DNA of 34,131 nucleotides from NCBI RefSeq assembly GCF_021474405.1, contig NZ_JAKEIO010000081.1:1-34131 (forward strand). Reading direction: 5' to 3'. Under the pieces are notes generated by a model, which saw nothing but the letters and a program-made list of their open reading frames with translations, ran no database searches and had not been told where the DNA came from. The stretch's first letter is position 1. The number at the start of each line of letters is the position of its first letter. Positions 21,073 to 28,690 of the stretch are shown here, piece by piece. The translations under genes were made by a program, and so were the position numbers. This DNA comes from [Streptosporangium] indianense (GTDB lineage: Bacteria; Actinomycetota; Actinomycetes; Streptomycetales; Streptomycetaceae).

Positions 21073-22263
21073 TCACGGCTGCATGACGACCTTCACCGCG
21101 CCGTCCTGCTTGCGCTGGAACATCTCGTACGCGTGGGGGGCCTCCGACAGCGGCACCCGGTGGGTGGCGAAGTCGTCCACGCCGAGAGGGTCCTCGTCGG
21201 TCAGGTAGGGGAGGATCTCGTCGGCCCAGCGGCGGACGTTGGCCTGGCCCATGCGCATCTGGATCTGCTTGTCGAACAGGGTGAGCAACGGCAGCGGGTC
21301 CGCCATGCCGCCGTAGACGCCGGACAGCGAGATGGTGCCGCCGCGGCGCACCAGTTCGATCGCGGTGTGGAGCGCGGCGAGACGGTCGACGCTGAAGCGC
21401 TCGGCGATCGGGGCGCCCAGCTTGCGGGGGAGGACCGCCGCGGCGTTCTGCACCATGCGCGCGGCGGCGCTGCCGTGCGCCTCGGTGCCGACCGCGTCGA
21501 TCACGGCGTCGGGGCCGCGGCCGCCCGTCCGGTCGCGGATCGCCTCGACGAGTTCCTTCTCGTCGTCGAAGGACCTCAGGTCGAAGGTCTCCACACCGCG
21601 TGCCTTCGCCCGGCGCAACCGGTCCGGGACGAGGTCCACGCCGAACACCTGTTCCGCGCCCTGGAGCCGGGCGACGCGGCAGGCCATGTCGCCGATGGGG
21701 CCGAGACCGAGCACGGCGACGCTGCCGCCCTTCGGGACGTCGGCGTAGGCGACCGCCTGCCAGGCGGTGGGCAGGACGTCGGACAGGTAGAGGAAACGGT
21801 CGTCTGCCGGGCCCTCGGGGACCTTGATCGGGCCGAACTGCGCCTGGGGGACGCGCAGGTACTCGGCCTGGGCACCCGGCACCGCGCCGTACAGGCGGGT
21901 GTAGCCGAACAGGGCGGCACCCATGCCCTCGCCCCGCACCTGGGTGGTCTCGCACTGGGTGGGCAGGCCGGTCAGGCACATCCAGCAGTTGCCGCAGGCG
22001 ATCTGGAACGGGACGACGACCCTGTCCCCCACCTGGAGGTCCGGGACTCCCGCACCGACCTCCTCGACGATGCCCATGGGTTCATGACCGAGGATGTCGC
22101 CCGGGGTCATGAACGGGGTGAGCACTTCATACAGGTGCAGGTCGGATCCGCACAGCCCGGTGGAGGTGATGCGGATGATCGCGTCCGTCGGCTCCTGGAG
22201 CGTCGGATCGGGCACGTTCTCCACCCGGACGTCCCGCTTGCCCTGCCAGGTCACTGCCCTCAT
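21073..22263 (-). CDS. zinc-dependent alcohol dehydrogenase (formaldehyde dehydrogenase-like MDR)
   Basis: 396-residue medium-chain dehydrogenase. The catalytic zinc site is GLCGSDLH with GHEPMG, and the four-Cys structural zinc loop is IACGNCWMCLTGLPTQC. The NAD(P)-binding Rossmann motif is VLGLGPIGDMA. The lack of a deletion at the loop between the zinc sites and the overall pattern place it near glutathione-independent formaldehyde/threonine-dehydrogenase-like members. The ATG at 22263 follows GGAGGGAG and GAGG. It is divergent from the DUF3048 gene and convergent with the ligase; no functional link to the neighbours is evident. Confidence 0.88.
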   Translation of the reverse strand: MRAVTWQGKRDVRVENVPDPTLQEPTDAIIRITSTGLCGSDLHLYEVLTPFMTPGDILGHEPMGIVEEVGAGVPDLQVGDRVVVPFQIACGNCWMCLTGLPTQCETTQVRGEGMGAALFGYTRLYGAVPGAQAEYLRVPQAQFGPIKVPEGPADDRFLYLSDVLPTAWQAVAYADVPKGGSVAVLGLGPIGDMACRVARLQGAEQVFGVDLVPDRLRRAKARGVETFDLRSFDDEKELVEAIRDRTGGRGPDAVIDAVGTEAHGSAAARMVQNAAAVLPRKLGAPIAERFSVDRLAALHTAIELVRRGGTISLSGVYGGMADPLPLLTLFDKQIQMRMGQANVRRWADEILPYLTDEDPLGVDDFATHRVPLSEAPHAYEMFQRKQDGAVKVVMQP

Positions 22264-22453
22264 CGCCTCGCGCTCCCTCCGTCGGCGTGCGCGTCGGTCG
22301 TACGGCGCCGTCCGGGTACCCGGACACCCCGCGCTGAACCTTGAGCCGATCGGCGGACGCGGCAAAGACACCTCCCCACCTGGATCGATCGACTATGGCC
22401 ATCGATGTTCAGATAAGCGCACAATCAAGACACATCGAGGACATGGGGGCGCG

Positions 22454-23449
22454 GTGGCGACGGTGAGCATGGGGCGAGGGGCGCACGGGCGGCGCGCCAC
22501 GAGGGCGGCGGCGCTGCTGGCAGCCGCGGTGACGACCGCCCTGGCGGCGGGCTGCACCGACGGGAGCGGACCGGGCGACGACGGCCGTGGAGCACCGAAG
22601 GACTCGCAGCACAGCACGTCCCCCTCGGAGACCGGGCCCTCCGCACTCGCCGTCAAGATCGACAACGCCGCCGCAGCCCGCCCGCACACGGGCGTCGAGG
22701 CCGCGGACGTGGTCTACGCGGAGCAGATCGAGGGCGGGCTGAGCCGGCTGATCGCGGTGTACGCGACCCGGCTGCCGAAGTCGGTCGGGCCGGTGCGCAG
22801 TGCGCGCGAGTCGGATCTGGAGCTGCTGCGCCAGTTCGACCGGCCCACGCTCGCCTTCTCCGGAGCCCAGAAGAAGCTGCTGCCGCTGGTCGACAAGGCG
22901 CCGCTGCGGGCGGAGACGCCGGGAAACGCCGCCGACGCCTTCTTCCGTGGCACCGACCGGCCCGCCCCGCACAACCTCTACCTGAAGCCCGGGCGCATCG
23001 TGCCCGAGACCCCGGGCGAGGCGGCCCTGACCACCGGTTTCCACTACGGGGCGGCGCCCGCCGGCGGCACGGCGACGGCGTCCCGGACCGTGCGCTACCC
23101 GGCGGCCCGCTTCAGCTTCACCTGGTCGGACTCCCGTGACCGCTGGCTGGTCGGCATGGACGGCACACCCGCGACGACGGCCGACGGCGAGCGGATGACG
23201 GCGGCGACGGTCGTCGTGCAGTACGTGAAGGTGCGCGCCTCGTCCTTCCGGGACTTCCTCGGCAACAACACGCCGTACACCGAGACGGTCGGCTCGGGGA
23301 AGGCGCAGGTGCTGCGCGACGGGCGGGCCTGGGACGTGAACTGGAAGCGGGCGAAGCCCGCGGACGGGACCTCGTTCACCACCGGCGACGGCACACCGGT
23401 GAACTTCGCCGAGGGCCAGGTGTGGGTGATGTTCGCCGAGGCGCATTGA
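22454..23449 (+). CDS. DUF3048 (YerB-like) lipoprotein
   Basis: About 331 residues. A signal peptide ends in the lipobox LAAGC (C34 from the chosen GTG), so the mature protein is anchored to the outer face of the membrane. The body has the DUF3048 pattern: ALAVKIDNAAAARPHTGVEAADVVYAEQIEGG near the N-terminus, VGPVRSARESDLELL, then a C-terminal half with VVVQYVKV and GQVWVMF. The biochemical role of the family is unknown. Starts at GTG 22454, GTG 22463 or ATG 22469 are all possible; no ribosome site decides between them. It is convergent with the MarR gene across a terminator hairpin. Confidence 0.82.
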   Translation: MATVSMGRGAHGRRATRAAALLAAAVTTALAAGCTDGSGPGDDGRGAPKDSQHSTSPSETGPSALAVKIDNAAAARPHTGVEAADVVYAEQIEGGLSRLIAVYATRLPKSVGPVRSARESDLELLRQFDRPTLAFSGAQKKLLPLVDKAPLRAETPGNAADAFFRGTDRPAPHNLYLKPGRIVPETPGEAALTTGFHYGAAPAGGTATASRTVRYPAARFSFTWSDSRDRWLVGMDGTPATTADGERMTAATVVVQYVKVRASSFRDFLGNNTPYTETVGSGKAQVLRDGRAWDVNWKRAKPADGTSFTTGDGTPVNFAEGQVWVMFAEAH

Positions 23450-23468
23450 CCGGCCCCGCCCTCCAGAT

Positions 23469-23486
23469 GCCCCGCATCAGCGGGGC
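23469..23486. terminator. hairpin terminator overlapping the MarR stop codon
   Basis: GCCCCGC (23469-23475) and GCGGGGC (23480-23486) form a perfect 7-bp stem with a 4-base loop, between the convergent DUF3048 and MarR genes; the MarR stop codon lies across the loop. Confidence 0.65.
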
Positions 23487-23941
23487 GTCACCACGGGCTC
23501 CCCGGGATGGCGGAGTCCCTCGGCCGCGTCCGCGACCCGCCGGATGAGATCGAAGAACACCGTCCGCTCGTCGGCGGTCAGCGGGGCGAGGAACACCTGG
23601 TTCATCCGGGCGGTGCGCACGGTCAGTTTGCGATGCGTGCGCACCCCCTCGTCCGTCGGACGCAGCAGCGAGCGGCGGCCGTCCTGGGGGTCACGCACCT
23701 TGTCGAGCAGCCCGCGCCGGCTCAGCCGGCTGATCACCTCGGCGATGGTGGACCGGTCGAGTCCCACCCGTTCCCCCACCGTGCGCTGGTCAAGGCCGGG
23801 TTCGCCGACGAGGGTGTTGAGCACCGCGTACTGGGGCGACGTGATCTCCTCGGAGACCATCGCGTTCCACAGCAGGTAGTGCGCCTGCTGGAGCCGCCGG
23901 GCCAGGTGCCCGGGGTGGGTGGTGAGGTCCGCAGCCGCCAT
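23477..23941 (-). CDS. pcaV: MarR-family regulator of protocatechuate catabolism (PcaV-like)
   Basis: 154-residue winged-helix dimer expected to repress the divergent pca operon and release DNA on binding protocatechuate. The wHTH is at about 50-100 (RTVGERVGLDRSTIAEVISRL, then DPQDGRRSLLRPTDEG for the wing). The N-terminal helix has Arg at position 15 (HLARRLQQ); I recall Arg15 as the key ligand residue in S. coelicolor PcaV. I chose the ATG at 23941 because GAGGA lies 6 bases upstream of it, whereas the ATG at 23947 is too close. Repeated GTTCGTTGGTGC sites lie immediately upstream. The context of seven pca genes makes the assignment strong. Confidence 0.88.
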   Translation of the reverse strand: MAAADLTTHPGHLARRLQQAHYLLWNAMVSEEITSPQYAVLNTLVGEPGLDQRTVGERVGLDRSTIAEVISRLSRRGLLDKVRDPQDGRRSLLRPTDEGVRTHRKLTVRTARMNQVFLAPLTADERTVFFDLIRRVADAAEGLRHPGEPVVTPR

Positions 23942-23957
23942 GGACATTCCTCGCTTG

Positions 23958-24011
23958 GTTCGTTGGTGCGCTCTGTTCGTTGGTGCACTGAACAATACGC
24001 AATACACCAAC
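23958..24011. promoter_or_regulatory. pcaV/pcaI divergent operator region
   Basis: GTTCGTTGGTGC[GA]CT occurs at 23958-23972 and 23975-23989 (17-bp period). The GTTGGTG of the second copy (23979-23985) is inversely repeated as CACCAAC at 24005-24011, and GTTC...GAAC arms flank GTGCAC. The sites lie 17-70 bases upstream of the pcaV start and about 150 bases upstream of pcaI, suitable for MarR-type control in both directions. Confidence 0.6.
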
Positions 24012-24163
24012 CTCCGTCTTCCGGTCGCACAGAGGTTCACTGCCGGATCCACGGAGGTCTTGACGCCCCTCCGACGTGGTGACAGCGTGAGGAGCAGCTC
24101 GCGGAAATGCTCAGTACCCTGATGAATCTGGTTGGGTCGCTCGGAAGAGATGGGGCTTCTCGG

Positions 24164-24919
24164 ATGGACAAGGTGGTCGCCACGGCCCTGGAGGCGGTGG
24201 CCGGCGTACCGGACGGCGCGTCGCTCGCGGTGGGCGGTTTCGGGCTGAGCGGTGTGCCGAACGTGCTGATCGGGGCGCTGTACGAGCGCGGCGTGGCCGG
24301 ATTGTCGGTGGTCTCCAACAACTGCGGGGCGATGGAGTCGGGCCTGGCGGTGCTGCTGGCCGCCGGCCGGATCGCCCGGGTCACGGGTTCCTACATCGGC
24401 GCCAACAAGGAGTTCGCGCGGCAGTACCTGGCCGGGGAGCTGGAGGTCGAGCTCATCCCGCAGGGCACACTCGCCGAGCGGTTGCGGGCCGGCGGCGCCG
24501 GGATCCCCGCCTTCTACACCCCGGCCGGGGTCGGCACGCAGGTGGCCGACGGCGGACTGCCCTGGCGCTACGACGGTCAGGGCGGGGTCGCCCTCGCCTC
24601 ACCGCCGAAGGAGGTCCGGGAGTTCGACGGCACCGAGTACGTGCTGGAGCGGGCCATCCGTACCGACTTCGCCCTGGTGCGGGCCGCGCGCGGCGACCGG
24701 CACGGCAACCTCGTCTTCAACAAGTCCTCCCGGAACTTCAACCCCCTGGCGGCGATGGCCGGGAGGGTCACGATCGCCGAGGTGGAGGAGCTGGTGGAGC
24801 CCGGCGGGATCGACCCGGACGCGGTGCACCTGCCCGGCATCTTCGTGCAGCGGGTGCTCGCGCTCACCCCGGAGCAGGCGGCGGACAAGAGGATCGAGCA
24901 GCGGACGGTGAGGTCCTGA
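24164..24919 (+). CDS. pcaI: 3-oxoadipate CoA-transferase subunit alpha
   Basis: 251-residue alpha subunit of the succinyl-CoA:3-oxoadipate CoA-transferase, which activates 3-oxoadipate in the protocatechuate branch of the beta-ketoadipate pathway. Recognisable by VGGFGLSGVPNVLI, the oxyanion-loop region SNNCGAMESGL, and KEFARQYLAGELEVELIPQGTLAERLRAGG. The ATG at 24164 starts at the conserved N-terminus; an upstream in-frame ATG at 24107 gives unrelated residues. First gene of the operon, overlapping pcaJ by one base (TGATG). The closely related 3-oxoacid (SCOT) transferases differ mainly in context, which here is pca. Confidence 0.92.
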   Translation: MDKVVATALEAVAGVPDGASLAVGGFGLSGVPNVLIGALYERGVAGLSVVSNNCGAMESGLAVLLAAGRIARVTGSYIGANKEFARQYLAGELEVELIPQGTLAERLRAGGAGIPAFYTPAGVGTQVADGGLPWRYDGQGGVALASPPKEVREFDGTEYVLERAIRTDFALVRAARGDRHGNLVFNKSSRNFNPLAAMAGRVTIAEVEELVEPGGIDPDAVHLPGIFVQRVLALTPEQAADKRIEQRTVRS

Positions 24920-25563
24920 TGGCCTGGACACGCGAGCAGATGGCGGCCCGGGCCGCGCGGGAGCTGCGGGACGGCCAGTACGTCAATCTCGGCATCGGTC
25001 TGCCCACGCTCATCCCGAACTTCCTCCCCGAGGGCGTGGAGGTCGTCCTCGAATCGGAGAACGGCATCCTGGGCACCGGGCCCTACCCCACGGAGGACGC
25101 CGTCGACCCGGACCTGATCAACGCCGGGAAGGAGACGGTGACGGTCCTGCCGGGCGCCTCCTTCTTCGACTCGGCGCTGTCCTTCTCGATGATCCGGGGC
25201 GGGCACATCGACGTGGCCGTGCTCGGCGCCATGCAGGTGTCCGAGCGGGGCGACCTGGCCAACTGGGCCGTCCCCGGCAAGCTGATCACCGGCATCGGCG
25301 GGGCCATGGACCTGGTGCACGGGGCCCGTACGGTCGTCGTCGTCATGAGGCACACCGCCAAGGACGGCTCGCCGAAGATCCTCACCGAGTGCTCCCTGCC
25401 GCTGACCGGCAAGGAGTGCGTGAACCGGGTCATCACCGACCTCGGCGTCCTGGACGTCACCGACGACGGGCTCGTGCTGGTGGAGACCGCGCCGGAGGTC
25501 ACCGCCCGGGAGATCGTCGCCCGGACCGACGCCGGACTGACCGTGCCGGAGGGTTTGCGGTGA
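24919..25563 (+). CDS. pcaJ: 3-oxoadipate CoA-transferase subunit beta
   Basis: 214-residue beta subunit carrying the catalytic glutamate in ESENGILG, which forms the glutamyl-CoA intermediate. Other family features are YVNLGIGLPTL near the N-terminus and GGHIDVAVLGAMQV. It starts in the TGATG overlap with pcaI and ends four bases into the remnant of pcaF. The catalytic residue and length are intact, so 3-oxoadipyl-CoA can be made even though its thiolase here is broken. Confidence 0.93.
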   Translation: MAWTREQMAARAARELRDGQYVNLGIGLPTLIPNFLPEGVEVVLESENGILGTGPYPTEDAVDPDLINAGKETVTVLPGASFFDSALSFSMIRGGHIDVAVLGAMQVSERGDLANWAVPGKLITGIGGAMDLVHGARTVVVVMRHTAKDGSPKILTECSLPLTGKECVNRVITDLGVLDVTDDGLVLVETAPEVTAREIVARTDAGLTVPEGLR

Positions 25564-25919
25564 AGGACGTCTCCATCGTCGACGCGGTCCGCACGCCGAT
25601 CGGCCGCTGCAACGGGGGCCTCGCGGGCGTGCGCCCGGACCACCTGGCCGCGCACGCAGTCCGAGCGCTCCTGGCCCGGACACGTGGGCCGGATGGCCGC
25701 GCTGCTCGCGGGTCTTCCTGTGGCCGAGTGGCCCGCGCTCGATCCCGCGATCCTCGATCCGCAGGGCGGTGCGATCGCCCTGAGGCATCCCCTGGAGGCG
25801 TCGGGAGCACGGCTCGCCGGCACGGTCGCTCATGAACTGGTCCGGCGTGGCGGTGGAGTTGGTGTGGCCGCATGTGCATCGGGGTGGGGCAAGGGCTCGC
25901 CCTCGTTCTGGAGCGCTGA
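25560..25919 (+). pseudogene. pcaF: beta-ketoadipyl-CoA thiolase, multiply deleted
   Basis: A normal PcaF has about 400 codons; only about 120 remain. The GTG at 25560 overlaps pcaJ and reads VKDVSIVDAVRTPIGR...LLART, the correct thiolase N-terminus. Then come a scrap matching the following conserved helix (VGRMAALLAGLPV, another frame), and the C-terminal piece DPQGGAIALRHPLEASGARLAG. The active-site Cys (CxS) region and the whole core are missing, and the usual GHPLG motif reads RHPLE. A further single-base loss near 25870 shifts the final MCIGVGQGLALVLER, which ends at the TGA at 25917-25919. The three segments cannot form an active enzyme. A thiolase encoded elsewhere would be needed to finish the pathway. 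Confidence 0.88.
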
Positions 25920-25932
25920 GCGATGCGCGCGG

Positions 25933-25974
25933 CTGCGGGCCGTGCGTGGCCGGTCGCGCAGTTCCCCGCGCCCC
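25933..25974. repeat. dispersed Streptomyces intergenic repeat, copy 2
   Basis: The core TCGCGCAG-T-TCCCCGCGCCCC at 25954-25974 differs from copy 1 (3698-3718) at one position, preceded by a GTGCG/GCGGG-rich arm that can pair with the CCCCGC of the core. It sits in the gap between the pcaF remnant and pcaH. Confidence 0.6.
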
Positions 25975-26012
25975 AGACGGAGCACGACTCTCAAGAACCT
26001 TCAGGGACTCTC

Positions 26013-26786
26013 ATGACTCTCACTCAGCACGACATCGACCAGGCGATCGCGGCCGAGCGGGCCGCGTACGAGAAGCGGCTCGCCGACGGCGGACCCGTCG
26101 AGCACCAGCCGCGCCGCGACTACGCGCCGTACCGCTCCTCGGTGCTGCGGCACCCCTGGCAGCCGCCGGTCACCATCGACGTCAGCAAGGACCCCGAGCT
26201 GGTGGAGCTGTCCTCCCCCGCCTTCGGGGAACGGGACGTCACCGAGATCGACAACGACCTCACCCGGCAGCACGACGGCGAACCGATCGGAGAGCGCATC
26301 ACCGTCTCCGGACGGCTGCTGGACCGCGACGGCCGCCCCGTGCGCGGCCAGCTCGTGGAGATCTGGCAGGCCAACTCGGCGGGCCGCTACGCCCACCGGC
26401 GCGAGCAGCACGACGCCCCGCTGGACCCCAACTTCACCGGCGTGGGCCGCACCCTCACCGACGACGACGGCCACTACCGCTTCACCACCGTCCAGCCGGG
26501 CCCCTACCCCTGGCGCCAGCACGTCAACGCCTGGCGGCCGGCGCACATCCACTTCTCGCTCTTCGGCACGGCGTTCACCCAGCGGCTCGTGACCCAGATG
26601 TACTTCCCGGGCGACCCCCTGCTCCCCTACGACCCGATCATCCAGTCCGTGACGGACGACGCGGCCCGGCAGCGGCTGGTCGCGACGTACGACCACAGCC
26701 TGTCGGTGCCGGAGTTCTCGATGGGCTACCACTGGGACGTCGTGCTGGACGGCCCGCAGGCCACCTGGATCGAAGAAGGGCGCTGA
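26013..26786 (+). CDS. pcaH: protocatechuate 3,4-dioxygenase subunit beta
   Basis: 257-residue iron(III)-binding subunit of the intradiol dioxygenase that cleaves protocatechuate to 3-carboxy-cis,cis-muconate. The iron ligands are seen as Tyr in SAGRYAHR, Tyr in PGPYPWR and the two His in RPAHIHFSLFG. The sequence QLVEIWQANSAGRY is the family signature. The ATG at 26013 has AGGGA 7 bases upstream. Its start is 93 bases after the end of the pcaF remnant, a wider gap than elsewhere in this operon, and the gap holds the dispersed repeat, so distal gene expression may be affected. Confidence 0.94.
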   Translation: MTLTQHDIDQAIAAERAAYEKRLADGGPVEHQPRRDYAPYRSSVLRHPWQPPVTIDVSKDPELVELSSPAFGERDVTEIDNDLTRQHDGEPIGERITVSGRLLDRDGRPVRGQLVEIWQANSAGRYAHRREQHDAPLDPNFTGVGRTLTDDDGHYRFTTVQPGPYPWRQHVNAWRPAHIHFSLFGTAFTQRLVTQMYFPGDPLLPYDPIIQSVTDDAARQRLVATYDHSLSVPEFSMGYHWDVVLDGPQATWIEEGR

Positions 26787-26792
26787 CCGGCC

Positions 26793-27398
26793 ATGACGAA
26801 GATCGACACCAGCCGGCCCGACAGCGTGCTGCCCACCCCGTCGCACACCGTCGGCCCGTTCTACGGCCACGCCCTGCCGTTCCGCGGCGGCGAGGACATC
26901 GCACCCCTCGGGCATCCGGACACCGTCACCGTGCACGGTCACGTCACCGACGGCGGGCGCGCCCCGCTGCCGGACGCCCTGATCGAGCTGTGGGGCCCGG
27001 ACCCCGACGGCAACCTGCCGACGGCCGACGGTTCGATGCGGCGTGACCCGGCCTCCGGAGGCTTCCTCGGGCGCAACGGCGTGGAGTTCACGGGCTGGGG
27101 ACGCGTCCAGACCGACGCGAACGGCCACTGGTGCGCCCGCACCCTGCGGCCCGGTGCGCGGGGGCGCAACGCCCCGTACCTGAGCGTGTGCGTGTTCGCT
27201 CGCGGGCTGCTCGTGCACCTGTACACGCGGATCTACCTGCCGGACGACGCGAAGGTGCTGGCGGCTGACCCGCTGCTGTCCTCGCTGGAGGAACCCCGCC
27301 GCGACACGCTGATCGCGACGGAGGAGGGGAACGGCACATACCGTTTCGACATCCGCCTTCAGGGCGAAGGCGAGACGGTCTTCCTGGAGTTCACGTGA
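26793..27398 (+). CDS. pcaG: protocatechuate 3,4-dioxygenase subunit alpha
   Basis: 201-residue partner of PcaH; it has the same fold (LIELWGPDPDGN, WGRVQTDANGHW, YLSVCVFARGLLVHLYTRIYLPD) but lacks the tyrosine/histidine iron ligands, as is normal for alpha subunits, and helps form the substrate pocket. It begins six bases after pcaH and overlaps pcaB by four bases (GTGA). Confidence 0.93.
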   Translation: MTKIDTSRPDSVLPTPSHTVGPFYGHALPFRGGEDIAPLGHPDTVTVHGHVTDGGRAPLPDALIELWGPDPDGNLPTADGSMRRDPASGGFLGRNGVEFTGWGRVQTDANGHWCARTLRPGARGRNAPYLSVCVFARGLLVHLYTRIYLPDDAKVLAADPLLSSLEEPRRDTLIATEEGNGTYRFDIRLQGEGETVFLEFT

Positions 27399-28690
27399 CG
27401 GCGCACCCCGGTGACACCGGCCTGCTCGCCCCCGGCTGGGCCGACTCGGCGGCCTCCTCGGCCACCGGCGACGAGGCCTACCTGCGGGCCCTGCTCGACG
27501 CGGAGGCCGCGCTGACCCGCGCCCAGGCGGCGACCGGGCTCGCCCCGGCCGAGGCGGCCACGGCGGTGACCGAGGCGGCCGGTGCCGCCGTCTTCGATGT
27601 CCGCTCCCTCGCCGAGCGCGCCCGTGCGGGCGGCAACCCCGTCATCCCCCTGGTCGCCGATCTGACCGAGGCCGTTGGCGAGTTGTACGGCCCCTACGTC
27701 CACCGCGGCGCGACCAGCCAGGACATCATGGACACGGCGACGATGCTGGTCGCCGGGCGCACCCTGGACGTGGTGCTGGCCGACCTCGCCCGCACCGAGC
27801 AGGCGCTGGCCCGGCTGGCCGCCGAGCACCGCGACACCGCGATGCCGGGGCGGACCCTCACCCAGCACGCGGTGCCGACCACGTTCGGGCTGAAGGCGGC
27901 CGGGTGGCGGTCGCTGGTGCTGGACGCCCGGGACCGGGTGCGAGCCGTCCGGGAGTCGCTGCCCGCCCAGCTCGGGGGCGCTGCGGGAACGCTGGCGGCC
28001 TTCGGGGCGTACGGCGCGTGCGATCCGGCCGGGCTGCCGGAGGCGTACGCCCGGGAACTCGGCCTGCGGGCACCCGACCTGCCCTGGCACACCCTGCGGA
28101 CTCCGGTCGCCGACCTCGCCGGATGCCTCGCCTTCACCACGGGCGCGCTCGGCAAGCTCGCCGCGGACGTGCTCACCCTGTCGCGTACCGAGATCGCCGA
28201 GCTCGCGGAGGGCAGCGGCGGGGGCTCGTCCGCCATGCCGCACAAGTCCAACCCCGTGCGGTCCACGCTGATCGCCTCCGCCGCGCGGCGGGCGCCGCAG
28301 CTCGCGGCGATCCTGTACGGGGCGATGGCCGCGGAGGACGAACGCCCGGCCGGGGCCTGGCACGCCGAGTGGGAGCCGCTGCGGGATCTGCTGCGGCTGG
28401 TCGGCGGGGCCGCCCGGGACGCCGCCGAGCTGGCGTGGGGGCTGCGGGTCAGTCCGGACGTCATGCGTGAACACCTGGACCTCACCCACGGGTTGATCGT
28501 CTCCGAGCGGCTGTCCGCCGAGCTGACCCCGGTACTGGGCCGGGCCCGCGCCAAGGAGCTCCTCACGCGCCTGGCCTGCGAGGGACGACCGCCGGCCGAG
28601 GCGCCGGAGTTGGCCGGGGTGGACCTCGACCCTGCTCATTACACGGGCTCCGCCGGAGCCCTCACCGACCGTGCTCTGGAGCGACGTTGA
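27395..28690 (+). CDS. pcaB: 3-carboxy-cis,cis-muconate cycloisomerase
   Basis: 431-residue fumarase/aspartase-superfamily enzyme that lactonises 3-carboxymuconate to 4-carboxymuconolactone. Signature GSSAMPHKSNP near residue 275 carries the catalytic serine loop; the HRGATSQDIMDTA segment near residue 110 is the second conserved region. It starts at GTG 27395 inside the pcaG stop and ends four bases into pcaL (TTGA). Length and motifs are intact. Related adenylosuccinate lyases share the signature, but the operon context is decisive. Confidence 0.93.
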   Translation: MTAHPGDTGLLAPGWADSAASSATGDEAYLRALLDAEAALTRAQAATGLAPAEAATAVTEAAGAAVFDVRSLAERARAGGNPVIPLVADLTEAVGELYGPYVHRGATSQDIMDTATMLVAGRTLDVVLADLARTEQALARLAAEHRDTAMPGRTLTQHAVPTTFGLKAAGWRSLVLDARDRVRAVRESLPAQLGGAAGTLAAFGAYGACDPAGLPEAYARELGLRAPDLPWHTLRTPVADLAGCLAFTTGALGKLAADVLTLSRTEIAELAEGSGGGSSAMPHKSNPVRSTLIASAARRAPQLAAILYGAMAAEDERPAGAWHAEWEPLRDLLRLVGGAARDAAELAWGLRVSPDVMREHLDLTHGLIVSERLSAELTPVLGRARAKELLTRLACEGRPPAEAPELAGVDLDPAHYTGSAGALTDRALERR

